NCBI GenBank assembly: GCA_004014935.1
Contig: CP025324.1
Coordinates: 1,736,001-1,800,000 of the forward strand
From: Saccharomycopsis malanga
Taxonomy: Eukaryota; Ascomycota; Saccharomycetes; Ascoideales; Saccharomycopsidaceae
Reading direction: 5' to 3'
DNA length: 64,000 nucleotides
Shown: in pieces, positions 28,516-39,627 of the stretch
How the letters are laid out: every line of letters begins with the position of its first letter
Numbering within the stretch: the first letter of the stretch is position 1
Notes under the pieces: model-generated
Databases searched by the model: none
What the model saw: only the letters and a program-made list of their open reading frames with translations
Told to the model about the DNA's origin: nothing
Made by a program: the position numbers and the translations under genes

Positions 28516-28854
28516 TTTAATAAGAGTAATTATGTTGTATTTTTCCAGCACAGTACGTCTATTCATAATTAACAAAAATGTGTAATAATATTCAAAATAT
28601 ATAAACTGTTGTACAATTTGTACAGACGACCAGTTAGACAAATGACACGCGAAATCATTTATTAAGGTACATTGCAGAGTTTAGAAGCCCAATTTGATTG
28701 CGTATTGTAATCTAAATTTAGGCATTCAACGATAACTCTTTCAGTACAATTGATTTACTGTTGAATCAAAAACTAAAACTTGCAGCTCATTTTTTGGCAA
28801 AAAAAAAAACAACAAAAAAACAGCCAAAGTTTATCACTAATTCACAGTCAATAT

Positions 28855-29522
28855 ATACTGATAATTATCAAATATAAGTTCCTCTAAAAACTTATAATAA
28901 ACAATACTTTTTTTAGCACTTGAGATAGCTCTTTCGTTGGAATAAAAGCACATTATATGCTGAAGGTCACACAAATAAAACTAAAAGCAATCCAAAACTA
29001 TGGAATAATGTCAAGAAATAAAGAAAGTCTCTCTGGAGGGTGAAAAATGTAATTTTTAGCAAATTATGTGTTATTTTTGACAAAATTACACTTACTCACT
29101 ACTGAATAGTATCTAAAAGTCAAATATCAAGACAAACTACATGGTATAAAACTCTACGCGGTATAAAAATATAATTGTGGTAAGGTTTGGCTTACTGGAA
29201 ATACTCTAGAATATGATTTAAAATAATCAACTTTTTGTCAACTGGCAATTTTCCGTTTTATCAAATATTTATTCGAAAATCTGATATTTTTTATTATAAG
29301 TAGTACTGTAATGTAGCTAAAAAATGCAAAATGTTGGGGTACCCTTTTTCAAGTTAAAGTAACCTGGATAGCACTGGTTCAATTCAATAAAACTTTTGAT
29401 GATTATTCAAAAACGACAAGAGCGCGAATCGAGTACCAAAACCCAAAGTGAGGAACGCCACACTTGTTTTGCTTGGAACTTGGTGGCGCATGATGGCCCA
29501 ATCAACTTGGCCACTTGGCAAA
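28855..29522 (-). mobile_element. B-repeat copy 5, near full length
   Basis: Antisense. The 3' end is near 28855 (TACTGATAATTATCAAATATA), then GCACTTGAGATAGCTC, GAATAATGTCAAGAAATAAAG, the AT-rich body, and the head at 29425-29522 (GCGCGAATCGAGTACC, CGCCACACTTG, CCAATCAACTTGGCCACTTGG). Confidence 0.75.
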
Positions 29523-29544
29523 AGTATACTAAGTATCTCATATT

Positions 29545-29785
29545 CCAAGCCCAGTAAATATCAGTTTTATATATACGCGCCATGTCTAAAGTATTTGGTA
29601 AAATTCAATCAAATCCTTTTGATCATAGTTGAATCACCACTGCTAGGTCCTTTTTCTCTTCTATTTGCTACACTATCTTGCCTGGTTTTTTTTTCTCGTT
29701 TTCGAGAGTACTATTTGCCAACCAGGACCTATTCTCTTACCCGAGAGCACTAGCCATCAGGTCCAGCGGCCTATTAGTGCTTATA
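29545..29785 (-). mobile_element. A-repeat, tail plus head pieces
   Basis: Antisense tail CCAAGCCCAGTAAATATCAG, TATATACGCGCCATGTC; then two head-like pieces, GCTAGGTCC with TCTCTTCTATTTGC and CAGGACC with TCTTACCCGAGAGCAC, CCATCAGGTCCAGCGG. It lies at the 5' side of B copy 5 in B orientation, as in the other copies. Confidence 0.6.
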
Positions 29786-29891
29786 TGTTTACTTTATTAG
29801 GCATAAAAGACCAGCATGTTATATTAGAGACAGAAAAGCATGAAATATTTGTAATACATTATAATATACATCGATTTAAATACCACTAATA

Positions 29892-30923
29892 TCATTTGTG
29901 AAGCAATAAATCTAAATCGTCGACATTATGATTCTTAAACTTTTTGCTAGACCGTTCTGCAGGTTTGTAGTTGAAACGAGGCCCTATAATCATAAACTCT
30001 ATATAATCCTCCTTTATTACCACTTTATTTGTCTCGGTGCTGCTGCTCCCCAAGACGGTTTGCTGGTTATTTTTAAAAGGAACGAGAATTTTGAAAATAC
30101 AAGTCTGTTTTTCCACCATTTTGAAGCCTCCTACCAATTCTTTTGCGGAAAACTCATGTGGAAGCTGCTGCCATTGGTCAAGCCAGTAATTTTGTTGCTC
30201 AAAAGTAACATGATCGCCGAATTTGAGTCCATTGGGAATCAACACTACAAAATAGTTTTTAAATTCATACAAGATGATTCCAGTTAGATTCACCAAAGTC
30301 TTATCTTTACTGGCAACAATCCGGGCGATTGCTCCAATGTATTCTGCACTGGAAAGCTTTGTAAGCACTGCCTGGACGCTTCCCGAGCGGTCTAGCTGAA
30401 GAAGATCTTGTATATACTTCATCCAAACGGAGTTCAAATCGAAATAATCATCATATTTTGGAATATTGTTCTTTTCTATAAGACTACGCACCTGTTTACT
30501 CAACTTGCTACAAGAAGCCTGCTGGCGCTGCTGTTCGCTGCTGCTCAACTGCCGCGAAATCATCGATATCACTTTCCTCTGATTGGATATTGTCTGTTTA
30601 ATATAGGAACGGAAAACCAATCTGGTGCTACGCTTGTTTTTTTTATCCAAAAGCGCTACAGTCTTGCGCCGCTCATTTTTGCTGGTTTTTAATTTTCTAC
30701 TATCCCATTGCACTGTTTTATCGATTTTACCAATTTTTGTACGACCGCTTTCAGTTTCTGACGAATTTTCCACAAATTTACCTTCTTCATTCGTCATTCC
30801 AGTCGGTTTCAATACTAAAAAACTTTTCTGGTCGCCAGCCCGAGAATAGCGACTCTGCAAAAGTTCATCCACCGACTGCGAGCCATTATAAAACCTCGAC
30901 CGCGCTAATAATTGCCTTTCCAT
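29892..30923 (-). CDS. POP4: RNase P/MRP protein subunit Pop4
   Basis: Rpp29-family protein of nuclear RNase P and RNase MRP, which process tRNA 5' ends and pre-rRNA. 343 residues. The C-terminal half carries the Sm-like Pop4 fold: YIGAIARIVASKDKTLVNLTGIILYEFKNYFVVLIPN, then FEQQNYWLDQ and the terminal IEFMIIGPRFNYKPAERSSKKFK, where the GxRxxxKPxERSxxK block is diagnostic. The N-terminal half is basic and helical (RSTRLVFRSYIKQT). Longer than the S. cerevisiae protein (about 279), mainly by an N-terminal extension. Divergent from the polytopic membrane protein gene across 570 bp that contain a 46-bp tandem repeat. Confidence 0.92.
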   Translation of the reverse strand: MERQLLARSRFYNGSQSVDELLQSRYSRAGDQKSFLVLKPTGMTNEEGKFVENSSETESGRTKIGKIDKTVQWDSRKLKTSKNERRKTVALLDKKNKRSTRLVFRSYIKQTISNQRKVISMISRQLSSSEQQRQQASCSKLSKQVRSLIEKNNIPKYDDYFDLNSVWMKYIQDLLQLDRSGSVQAVLTKLSSAEYIGAIARIVASKDKTLVNLTGIILYEFKNYFVVLIPNGLKFGDHVTFEQQNYWLDQWQQLPHEFSAKELVGGFKMVEKQTCIFKILVPFKNNQQTVLGSSSTETNKVVIKEDYIEFMIIGPRFNYKPAERSSKKFKNHNVDDLDLLLHK

Positions 30924-31008
30924 AATACTTGAAAATCATCAGTTCTATATATAAATAATCAGTATAAATAGATCATCATGCCCTTATAAGAAACTTTTCA
31001 TTCAAGAA

Positions 31009-31146
31009 ACACTCTGAAAATTACTAAAGACACGCATATACCATTACAGTGGGTACACTCTGAAAATTACTAAAGACACGCATATACCATTACAGTGGGT
31101 ACACTCTGAACATTACCAAACGCCCTCAGATACCATTGTGGTGGGT
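31009..31146. repeat. 46-bp tandem repeat, three units
   Basis: Units at 31009-31054 and 31055-31100 are identical; the third (31101-31146) has several changes. Unit begins ACACTCTGAAAATTAC and ends CCATTACAGTGGGT. It sits in the divergent promoter between POP4 and the polytopic membrane protein gene and could carry repeated factor-binding sites. Confidence 0.9.
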
Positions 31147-31492
31147 GTATTAGATTAGGCTTTAACTACTGGATGGTGGAACAATTGGGAATGAAACATG
31201 AGATTTATGGGAAGGTAAAGTTGGAAACAAGAAGGGAAGCAACGAACTGTGGGTACATTGTGAGGGGTGTTGAGATGTAAGGGTAGTACAAAATGGCTGG
31301 AGGATCCATGGAGAATGGGTTTTTTTGGTGATTTTTGACAGGTTTTAGTAGACAAAATTGTTGTTGTTCATTAAAGGTTTTTGTCGAGGAATTTATAAGT
31401 ATTTTCATTTTGTATTTATCATTGGTTTGACAATTTGAAAAGGTGTAAGCGGAAACTCTTGATTGCATATTGTTATCTTATTAAATGAAAAT

Positions 31493-33934
31493 ATGAAAGC
31501 AAACAGTACTATTAATGCCACACCTAACCATCGAAGAATCACTTTATTAGACGGTCCACCGTTGGCACGAGGTGCAACGAAACATAGCACTCAAAAAAAG
31601 CCTGCTATAGCAGTCAATAGTGCGCCAGCGTATGGCCAAGGAAAGGTGTATAACAGTCGGCAATCTAAACCGTTTGGATTAGGTGCTGTAGAGGAAAACA
31701 GATTACTGGTTTCTAACAAAGAAGATTTGATTGGAAATATACGGCATTCAATGATGAGTGTGTTCAAAGCTCGGGACAAGTGTCTGTCAGTGTTTGACGA
31801 TGAAAAGCTCAAGAATGCAGATTTTGCCATTTATCAACCACCAGGACCAGACAAGTTTCTTGACGAGTCCAATGAGTTTGAGATGAGCAGTGCCAGTACA
31901 GTATATGACTATGATTACGATCCGTGGGCACAGAGCTTACGGATAAGTAATTTCTGGAAAAACATGCGTGACAATGGTGTGTTTATAATATATCTCATCA
32001 AATCCTTTGCCTGTAATGTGACCATCTTGAGTTTGGTATGTTATATCAATCTGTACCATACTGCCATTATCAGTTATCTTAGTGGGAAATCCACCTTGAT
32101 GATAGCTGCTAATAGATATACCATGGTAACCTTTGTCTATGAGCATGTCTTTATCATGTTTCTTACGTTGGTCATGGTGTTAACCAACAACAACTATTTG
32201 GTTCTTTGCAATCTTGTGTTCACAATAGTGTTAGGGTCGTTGGAATTTGCTTACTATGGATATCAAATGCGCCATTCTCTTCCACAGTCAGTTTTGCAGC
32301 AAATCGCTAGCAATAATGGCAATATGGCCGTTGTGAAACTCATAGAATCAGCCCTAATCAATAGACCTTTTGTATTGCTCACTGTTTTACTTGTCATTGT
32401 TGCTATCTCCATTCTTCTGGAAGGAATCATCTACTTTCTCTGGTTGGGAAGATACAATCTTTTAAAGTTGCAGAATAAAAGCAGTCAAGAAACTCTGAAT
32501 GATGCTATAAAACAATCGGGATCGATTGCGGCGTTGGAAAAAATCGAAAAGAAAAACTGTATGAAAGCTATGGTTTTTCTCAATTGTCTAGTAGGTCCAT
32601 CCATTTTGTTCATCAAAATAGTCAATTACGAAAACGAACCCTTCTTTTACATGGCAATATTGTCATTAATCCTCATGCTAACCCAATTGTCATTAGCATT
32701 TGTCCCTGTTAAACTATTTAAAAAAACCCATTTCCCCAGCACAGCCATTGAACTTTTCATTACCATTTTTAATTTATTGGTCATTATCCAGATACTAGCC
32801 TCGGTAGCAATCACTGGTAACACCAGCGTGGCAGGTATGCTCGCTTTTTCTGTTGGGGTGCTCTTTATTGGGGCGTCTTATTATTTGTATTATTCACTGG
32901 TTGTCAGTTCTGTCAAAGAAGAAGAAGAAGAGGATCGGTTCTATAACCAAGTGGATGTGAAGTTTCTTATTTCCCAAGTTGTAAAGTATAGAAAGTTGGT
33001 GCTTGGAGTAGTGTTTATATCTGGCCTTGTATTTAACATTATCCAGTTTGCAATCTATTTGAAATTCAGATACAACTATCAATGGTTCATGGTGATTGTG
33101 ATGAACTTGGTTTATTTGCCAATGATATATGTTTCTCTTGATTTGGAAAGCAGAAACTTTCACAGTTATACTGCCATGATGCATTTATTTTTTTTGCAAT
33201 ATGTAGTGTTTATCTGCAACTACACCTCCATTTTCTACAATCTACCTTACCACACCATGATATTCTCTGAAACAGGACAATTCTTTGCCCTCGTCTTCTA
33301 TTCGGCCCTGTTTTTCACCGCTACTTGTTTCTTCATCAAGTTCAAACGCCATCATTCTAGCTACAATACTTATTTGGAAAAGTATCTGAGCGATGTCAAG
33401 TTGTCTGATGCCATGTATGACCCTCGTGACGATGACGACGATGTGTCTACTATTAATGGCGACAAGCTTACCAAGGTTTCCATCAGAACCTTGGTAAAAA
33501 TCTTGATGCCCTTGATCCATATAGACGCCTATGTTTCCATAGTGGCAATGTGTCTTTGCTTAAACTACTCGATCAATGACTTTCATTACTCTGCTAGCGC
33601 TTACCAGGAACTTTTCATTCTAGTTTTGATTGTTTCCTTTGTCAAATGTATAGTGGCTCGTAACAGACTTTATGTCTGTTCGCCAAAAAGAGGCAAAATA
33701 CAGGTGATTTTCGCCACAGCGATGCTATTCACAATGACTTTGCTCTGTTTCATCTTGCAATTATACTTTATGGTAAGAAAAATATTGCTTATTGATGTTT
33801 ACAATTATGGCTCACAAAACATTGAAATCCGCTTTCAAATCGGATTCTGCGCATTGTCCATTGCTGTTCTTCTCATAGAGTTGCTCATGCTGTCCTACAT
33901 GTTGGTCCAGCATGTCATATCGTTGATAAGGTAG
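31493..33934 (+). CDS. Polytopic membrane protein of unknown function
   Basis: 813 residues from ATG 31493 (the longer frame starts at a TTG). About 150 hydrophilic N-terminal residues, then roughly 14-16 hydrophobic segments. A cytosolic-looking loop (KSSQETLNDAIKQSGSIAALEKIEKKNCMK) separates two halves, a second charged loop has EEEEED, and a third has PRDDDDDVSTINGD. The N-terminal tail has SPxxE-free polar sequence with DYDYDPW near residue 145. I do not recognise a transporter signature. It could be a lineage-specific transporter or channel. Two ATG-started codons out of frame (ATG at 31485) just upstream form a two-codon upstream ORF. Confidence 0.75.
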   Translation: MKANSTINATPNHRRITLLDGPPLARGATKHSTQKKPAIAVNSAPAYGQGKVYNSRQSKPFGLGAVEENRLLVSNKEDLIGNIRHSMMSVFKARDKCLSVFDDEKLKNADFAIYQPPGPDKFLDESNEFEMSSASTVYDYDYDPWAQSLRISNFWKNMRDNGVFIIYLIKSFACNVTILSLVCYINLYHTAIISYLSGKSTLMIAANRYTMVTFVYEHVFIMFLTLVMVLTNNNYLVLCNLVFTIVLGSLEFAYYGYQMRHSLPQSVLQQIASNNGNMAVVKLIESALINRPFVLLTVLLVIVAISILLEGIIYFLWLGRYNLLKLQNKSSQETLNDAIKQSGSIAALEKIEKKNCMKAMVFLNCLVGPSILFIKIVNYENEPFFYMAILSLILMLTQLSLAFVPVKLFKKTHFPSTAIELFITIFNLLVIIQILASVAITGNTSVAGMLAFSVGVLFIGASYYLYYSLVVSSVKEEEEEDRFYNQVDVKFLISQVVKYRKLVLGVVFISGLVFNIIQFAIYLKFRYNYQWFMVIVMNLVYLPMIYVSLDLESRNFHSYTAMMHLFFLQYVVFICNYTSIFYNLPYHTMIFSETGQFFALVFYSALFFTATCFFIKFKRHHSSYNTYLEKYLSDVKLSDAMYDPRDDDDDVSTINGDKLTKVSIRTLVKILMPLIHIDAYVSIVAMCLCLNYSINDFHYSASAYQELFILVLIVSFVKCIVARNRLYVCSPKRGKIQVIFATAMLFTMTLLCFILQLYFMVRKILLIDVYNYGSQNIEIRFQIGFCALSIAVLLIELLMLSYMLVQHVISLIR

Positions 33935-33986
33935 TTTATGACGTTTATAGAATTATATTAGATTTACAATAGATATTTGTTAGATG

Positions 33987-34200
<214 letters not shown>

Positions 34201-34510
34201 ATATTCTCACCCGTGTTCCTGTTAGGTATTTTTTCTCTTGTCCGAGAGCCATACGGCCCAGTGGTCTTTCGAAAGAAATACCCAACAGAATAGCTGAGCA
34301 AATAGTATTCTCCGGCAAGAAAGACTTACAAGGCTTAAGAATTCAATTCCCGACTACGAACACGTTTTACGATGCTGAATGTGATTTCACTAGTAGCGCT
34401 ACTTAGACCAATGGTACCTACTTTCCAATCAATAATGTGAGAAGATTATGGTACGTATATAGGAAACTGATGTGTACTGGGCTCAAAATAAAATAATAAT
34501 AATCTTATAT
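34201..34510. mobile_element. A-repeat pieces: antisense head and a sense diverged copy
   Basis: TATTCTCACCCG, CTGTTAGGTA, TCTCTTGTCCGAGAG is an antisense piece that meets a sense copy from about 34243 (GAGAGCCATACGGCCCAGTGG; GAATTCAATTCCCGACTACG, a decayed B box; CTTTCCAATCAATAATG; ACGTATATAGGAAACTGATG; TACTGGGCTC; AATAATAAT). The sense copy resembles the one at 1849-2118. Confidence 0.6.
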
Positions 34511-34886
34511 TTCAAGCAAAATATAAAATATTATATATATCGCAGGGTTAAAAATCATGTGATCAGCTCTATCTAATACTGTTTCCACAGGTATTAATGA
34601 GATATTACTAACAAATTGATATATAACATTATATATATTCATTTTTTCTAGTAGCCTATTGAGATTACAATACACTGCGGGCATGTGCATGTTTGTAGTT
34701 TTGCAACTTTTAAAGCTATTCACTGATTTTAACAGAATAATTCCAACGAGGTCCAAGAATAATGAATTTTTATTCGATTTTACTATTCTGTGCGCTCAAT
34801 AAAGACCACCAATTACGCCAATTCATTATTGTTGAACACCAGAAACATTGGTGGGTATAAATACCGGTGAAAAAGCATGCGAAAAA

Positions 34887-34897
34887 CACGCGAAAAA
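34887..34897 (+). promoter_or_regulatory. SCB/MCB-like site upstream of PSF2
   Basis: CACGCGAAAAA, matching the Swi4/Mbp1-type CRCGAAA/ACGCG core, with a second TGCGAAAAAC nearby at about 34879. About 110 bp upstream of the PSF2 ATG; fits G1/S expression of a replication gene. Confidence 0.45.
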
Positions 34898-35006
34898 CAT
34901 GAGGCTCAATGTTTGGCTACCTGCGAAGAAGCGTTCATTCGAGATAAAAGCAGTATAAAACGGAATCTACAACCGCAGGCAAACCCCAAAGGATACAAAA
35001 ATAGTG

Positions 35007-35759
35007 ATGGCATTTCCACGAGAGCTTTTGGAGACGTTTAATGCTGCAGAAATCCATTTTCTAGCGGAGAATGAGCCGGTGGAAATCACATCCAATGTTC
35101 AGATGGACAAAGTCTCACTTATAACTACAGAACTTCCCAAGCTACGGCTTATGACAACATACAAGATACCTGCATGGCTTGCAGTGATACTTCGGAAGCA
35201 AAATAAAGTAACAGTTGCTCCTCCAGAGTGGTTGAACGAGAAGTATTTGAGTAACAAGTATCAGGAAGAGACACTGAACCCCGGCTCTTTCAGTAAGCTA
35301 CCGCCCAACTGGCTAGAGCTTTCGCAGATATATCTTAAAAACTTCCATCAGGATCTTATCGATGAAACTGACGTCATACTCAAGTTGGTGCAGGATTTGA
35401 AAGAAATCCGACTGGTGAAACTACGAAAAGGGCTACAAAATCTCAACGAGCTCAACTTGAGTTTCAATGATTTGAGCATGATGGAGATCAACGAGTTTAG
35501 ACCGTTTATAAGTAAGGTTATGGGCCGTCTCAGCCGGCTCAATAAGACATTGGAGATTAATGAGCCAGACACGCGAGTCAGAGACTACGAAGAAGATGAA
35601 CAACAGCCTGCAGCAACCGCATTTCTTTTTGACGAATCACAGGATAACAAAGACGACATTGCAGTTGCGGATGAAAGCAGGCGAGAGCCAGAGTTGGACG
35701 GTTTTGAGGAAACTCAGGATCTGGAAATGGAAGATATTGTCAACGAGTTTGAACTTTAG
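35007..35759 (+). CDS. PSF2: GINS complex subunit Psf2
   Basis: GINS subunit; with Cdc45 and Mcm2-7 it forms the replicative helicase. 250 residues. Start MAFPRELLETFNAAEIHFLAEN is the typical Psf2 opening, followed by LPPNWLELSQIYLKN, the helix DVILKLVQDLKEIRLVKLRKGLQ and the NDLSMMEINEFRPFISKVM block. The acidic C-terminal tail (about residues 195-250) is longer than in animal Psf2 and has DEEQQ/EDEQ-type runs. ATG 35007 is used; the frame itself opens one codon earlier at a GTG. Confidence 0.95.
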   Translation: MAFPRELLETFNAAEIHFLAENEPVEITSNVQMDKVSLITTELPKLRLMTTYKIPAWLAVILRKQNKVTVAPPEWLNEKYLSNKYQEETLNPGSFSKLPPNWLELSQIYLKNFHQDLIDETDVILKLVQDLKEIRLVKLRKGLQNLNELNLSFNDLSMMEINEFRPFISKVMGRLSRLNKTLEINEPDTRVRDYEEDEQQPAATAFLFDESQDNKDDIAVADESRREPELDGFEETQDLEMEDIVNEFEL

Positions 35760-36609
35760 TTTACAATACATGAATAATTAGGGCCTAAATTATTAATAGA
35801 TTATTACGTTAAATCATATTTTTTTGACTGTTATAAACCCTTACTAAAATGCCTTCTTCATCCACTCTAGTTGAAGAGCCGTTAACTAGGCCGGTTACCC
35901 GGTTTGATACAACCCGAAAGGGAAACTGATGCCTTGCCATGCGGGTTTTCAACATGCGGCTGTGGAATGATGGATAAGTAAGAGGGAAAGAATGTGACAA
36001 TTTGTTTGTCTATATTGTAGAATCAACAATGCATCGTCTTTGGAAATATTGGGCACGATTCTATAATCTGGAGATATTGTTTGTTTGTTATGTCAATGTA
36101 ATTCACCAACGAGGGTTGAAAAGTGTATAAAGTGTAAATTTCGGCAGCTTGAGTAGACCGACAGGAAACTTGACTAATAAGACCATTCTTGGAACTCACG
36201 GAACGATATCAAAAGAACTGGCTTGGCAGTTTTAGTGTCTTCAGCCATGTGACTTTAAAGCAAGAAATTTTAGCTTGCTAAAGAGTGGATAGATGGCGTT
36301 TCGTACTAAACTACGGCGCTTTAGCCAAGAGGACATTCTCTATGCATGGCAAATAATATCCATGAGGCACCATGGCAGCAGGAATATCCATAATACTGAG
36401 GGCAGCTTTGTCCCTGTTTTGGACAATATGCCAGAAACTTGTAAACTATGGGTTTTCATATATTCTGTGTGTTTGCCACTTTTTTTTATATATTTTCCTC
36501 TTTGCTGGATATGTGTTTTTGAATGGTATTTGAAGGCATTTTGATGTTCTATTTCCACAACCACCAATAATACCAAGAGAATACATACTGGATTCAACAA
36601 ACAGAAGGG
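35760..36609. other. Intergenic, promoter side of the next gene
   Basis: 850 bp without a supported gene. A short plus frame (36293-36544) with a hydrophobic stretch (LPLFFIYFPLCWICVF) lies immediately upstream of the next gene but has no relative I know. Confidence 0.4.
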
Positions 36610-39600
36610 ATGCCTGTTTTATCCAGACCCCAACATGTCGATAACAGCAATCTTTTTCAATACATATATGCTCTTCTCAAGGAGCCAGACACTGTTCAGC
36701 ATATAGGTGATGTTCCCAATGCTCAGCACAATGCTCAGCACAGTGCTCAAACTGTAGCAGCAGAGGTGATATCCAAGGTGGCCACTCAAATCACGCTTTC
36801 CAAAAGATCTACTACTGTGGAAGCCGGGGGCCCAGATACCAAAGGATTAAAGTATGTGATTGCAGCAGTGGTGGTTCCTATAGGGCTTGTGATTCTCACA
36901 ATTGTCATATGTATGCTACGGTGCCGGTCAAAAGGCAAGAAGGCAAAAATAGCCATTGACACTGAGAAGCCAAAAAAGGACGACTTCGTCTCTGGGGTTA
37001 AAATCAGCCATACATTCAAGAAGACAAAAACTGGGGAAAGCAATATAGAAATCAAAGTGGTTCCTCAAGATCCAGAGATTTTTGCCAAAAGAAAAAATAT
37101 CATCTTGCAGGATATTGAGAAAAATGGCAACTTGGCCGAAGAGTTACGTAATAACAATTATTTCAATAATTATATTGACATCACCCAAAGACATGGTAGC
37201 AGGATGTCTACGACCAATGAAATCAAAGACATGAAACTCATACAACCTGGCAATAGTATTAAGAAAAGAATGAGCCATGAAATGGTGATCATTAATGACG
37301 ACGATGACATGGAAGAAGTTGACATTTCTGATTCTGCAGCAGCAAAACAAGCCAAAGAGGTTGAGGATCGTAACAAGTCCTTTGCCCAAAACCAAGCACA
37401 AAAGAGAAAGATCCCGTTGTATTCCGTGGCAGGCTCTAAAATTGAAGAAGAAAAGACATCTGAGAAAATCAGTAGAGAATCAATCAACTCTGAAGGATCG
37501 CAGGCGATTAACGAAGAGTTTTATACTCCTGAGGATGGCTCTCCAGAGTTTTCTGAAAAAGCGCAAGATGTACAGTCTAATAATGAATTGCAATATGTGT
37601 CCCAGAACGTCACTGATTTGCAGTCGAAAAACACCAAGCTTCATCGTACTTTGATAGACAATCAAAGAAGATTTATCCATGATTTCGATGCTGAGGACGG
37701 TGATGAGGTGAAAGAAATCCCGTATATTCCAAAGGCCAAAAACCCTATTGTTGCTGCTGCTGATTCAATACGGTCTACTGGCAGTACAGTCACAACTTCT
37801 GACAGCATCGCCAGTCCTAATCCTTTGAAACATACTATGACCAAACATTCTCTGTTGTCCAACGCTACTTCGAGCCATGCCCAATCTATCATGACGAAGA
37901 GCACAGCTGCGACCAGTGTGAGCATGGCCAGTGGTAAAAATGGGGCCCAGGTAATCGGTGAAGAGCCATTGCCTTCGCCTATTGAGGCTTTGACATATCA
38001 AGACACTTTGAAAAGAAAGTCGGATATTCAAAGAGTGCCTACTGCTGCTGCCATTGAAATAGGCACTTCTGGCGACTACGAGGTTGATTCTGCGGTGACA
38101 AGTGGTAACATTTCAATAAAACCTGCTACTGGGGATTTGCATTTCAATCCTCCTGCCAAGGTCATAGAATCGAGTCCTGGGAAAGCCGTTGCAAATGCCA
38201 ATATTTCCAGGCCAGACGGTGAAGAGTTGGGCCATCACAGATCGAATTCCATGGTCAAGTTGCAAAACGAGTTGATGCAAAACCGTAAAACCACAGCCAT
38301 GGATAGCAAACAGTTTTCCAGAGACTCCTTTTTGGATAGAAACAATAGTGGCGAATTCGAGAAAAATAACGCCATTTATAGTACTGGAGATGAGGATTTT
38401 GATTATGAAAGCAAACGGAATGAGCTTGTCAGATTGAGCATCAATTTGGATACCGAACATTACACTTCTTCGGATTCTGCAACATCTACCAAAAGATCCC
38501 AATTGGAGGATTTGCCAGAAATCGAAGAACCAATCTCCCCACGTCCTAAAGGTTCTGCAGTTGCAAGTCCAAAGGAAAAGCCCCAAAGAAACTTTTTTGA
38601 AAACAAACGGGATTCCACAGTTACTGAAAAGTCCACGAAAGAAGATCTTGCGGCAAAACAGATCATCGACAGTCAGTTGACTAATACGATCAATGATATC
38701 AACAGGTTTCTCAAAGAAAATGGCGTTTATACCTCACCTGTCATAATTGATACTGGTAATGTTGTTTTGGGAGGACTTGTGATTAACAATCTCTCTTCAG
38801 AAACCATAAACAAGCATTTATCCAAAGATTCTATCAACATCTTGATGAATTCCAAAGATTGCTCACCAGTGATTTATAATGCCAGCATGATTTCCCCAAA
38901 ATCAAAAGTTGTTAGTCCTGCTGCCAATAATCCAGCCGCTGGTCCAGCCGCTGGTCCAATTGCTGTCAACCCTTCTGCAAGCTCCTCCAACTATGATCTT
39001 GTGAAAAACTCCTCGAAATTGTCTCCATTGGCTAGTTTTGCCCGTTCTCCTCGCCATATTACCTCCCCACCAACCATCAATGGTGTCTTGTCTGAAGTCG
39101 ATGGCTACATCAATGAACCAAGTCATACCAAACCATATCCAAACAAATACTTCAATTCCCCACCAATGAGCTCTCTGCCAATAACTCAAGACACCACCCA
39201 ATTCCAAGTAATCAACTCACCTACCATCCCCAAAAGAAGTTCCAAAAGATCTCATAATAACTTGTATCAACTCCAATTGCAACACCAGCAAGACCCTCTG
39301 CAAACTATAGGCATCTCAGGCATTAATGCCCCAGTCTTGTCTGCCAAATCTAGTAACGTCACCATGAAATCCCAAAACAGCAAAGCCTCCAGACAATCAT
39401 CTAACATCAGAAGCTCTAGAGCTTTGGGAATTAATCTCAAACCTCAATTGTCTTTGGGAGAAGAAGCTAGATTGACTAACAAAACCCCAGACCAGATTGT
39501 CAGAGACAAATTCTATGATTCCGAAGAGTCTTACAACCATACTTTTGATGACGACGAGGAACACCAAAAACAATATGTGAAAATGAAATCACCTTCGTTT

Positions 39601-39627
39601 GTTAGTCCTTATGCTAATATTGTCTGA
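36610..39627 (+). CDS. Large single-pass membrane protein, Ser/Asn-rich
   Basis: 1005 residues, unrecognised. N-terminal 75 residues with a small tandem (AQHNAQHSAQ) and a KR, one TM segment at about 78-100 (YVIAAVVVPIGLVILTIVIC), then a basic stop-transfer (RCRSKGKKAK) and a very long cytosolic tail rich in Ser, Thr, Asn and Pro with many S/T-P sites, for example SPRPKGS and SPPTING. It ends with a conserved-looking acidic stretch (FYDSEESYNHTFDDDEEH). Architecture matches fungal Skg6/Tos2-like polarity proteins and similar bud-site adaptors, but this is architecture only. It shares layout, not obvious sequence, with the protein at 24031-25191. Confidence 0.75.
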   Translation: MPVLSRPQHVDNSNLFQYIYALLKEPDTVQHIGDVPNAQHNAQHSAQTVAAEVISKVATQITLSKRSTTVEAGGPDTKGLKYVIAAVVVPIGLVILTIVICMLRCRSKGKKAKIAIDTEKPKKDDFVSGVKISHTFKKTKTGESNIEIKVVPQDPEIFAKRKNIILQDIEKNGNLAEELRNNNYFNNYIDITQRHGSRMSTTNEIKDMKLIQPGNSIKKRMSHEMVIINDDDDMEEVDISDSAAAKQAKEVEDRNKSFAQNQAQKRKIPLYSVAGSKIEEEKTSEKISRESINSEGSQAINEEFYTPEDGSPEFSEKAQDVQSNNELQYVSQNVTDLQSKNTKLHRTLIDNQRRFIHDFDAEDGDEVKEIPYIPKAKNPIVAAADSIRSTGSTVTTSDSIASPNPLKHTMTKHSLLSNATSSHAQSIMTKSTAATSVSMASGKNGAQVIGEEPLPSPIEALTYQDTLKRKSDIQRVPTAAAIEIGTSGDYEVDSAVTSGNISIKPATGDLHFNPPAKVIESSPGKAVANANISRPDGEELGHHRSNSMVKLQNELMQNRKTTAMDSKQFSRDSFLDRNNSGEFEKNNAIYSTGDEDFDYESKRNELVRLSINLDTEHYTSSDSATSTKRSQLEDLPEIEEPISPRPKGSAVASPKEKPQRNFFENKRDSTVTEKSTKEDLAAKQIIDSQLTNTINDINRFLKENGVYTSPVIIDTGNVVLGGLVINNLSSETINKHLSKDSINILMNSKDCSPVIYNASMISPKSKVVSPAANNPAAGPAAGPIAVNPSASSSNYDLVKNSSKLSPLASFARSPRHITSPPTINGVLSEVDGYINEPSHTKPYPNKYFNSPPMSSLPITQDTTQFQVINSPTIPKRSSKRSHNNLYQLQLQHQQDPLQTIGISGINAPVLSAKSSNVTMKSQNSKASRQSSNIRSSRALGINLKPQLSLGEEARLTNKTPDQIVRDKFYDSEESYNHTFDDDEEHQKQYVKMKSPSFVSPYANIV

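Noticed and set aside
36293-36544. 83-residue frame with a hydrophobic segment upstream of the 1005-residue protein
   Set aside because: No relative known and no splice sites joining it to the next gene; treated as promoter or leader sequence.
36610-39627. Assigning the 1005-residue protein to SKG6 or TOS2
   Set aside because: The single TM and long polar tail fit, but no diagnostic motif could be confirmed without a profile search.
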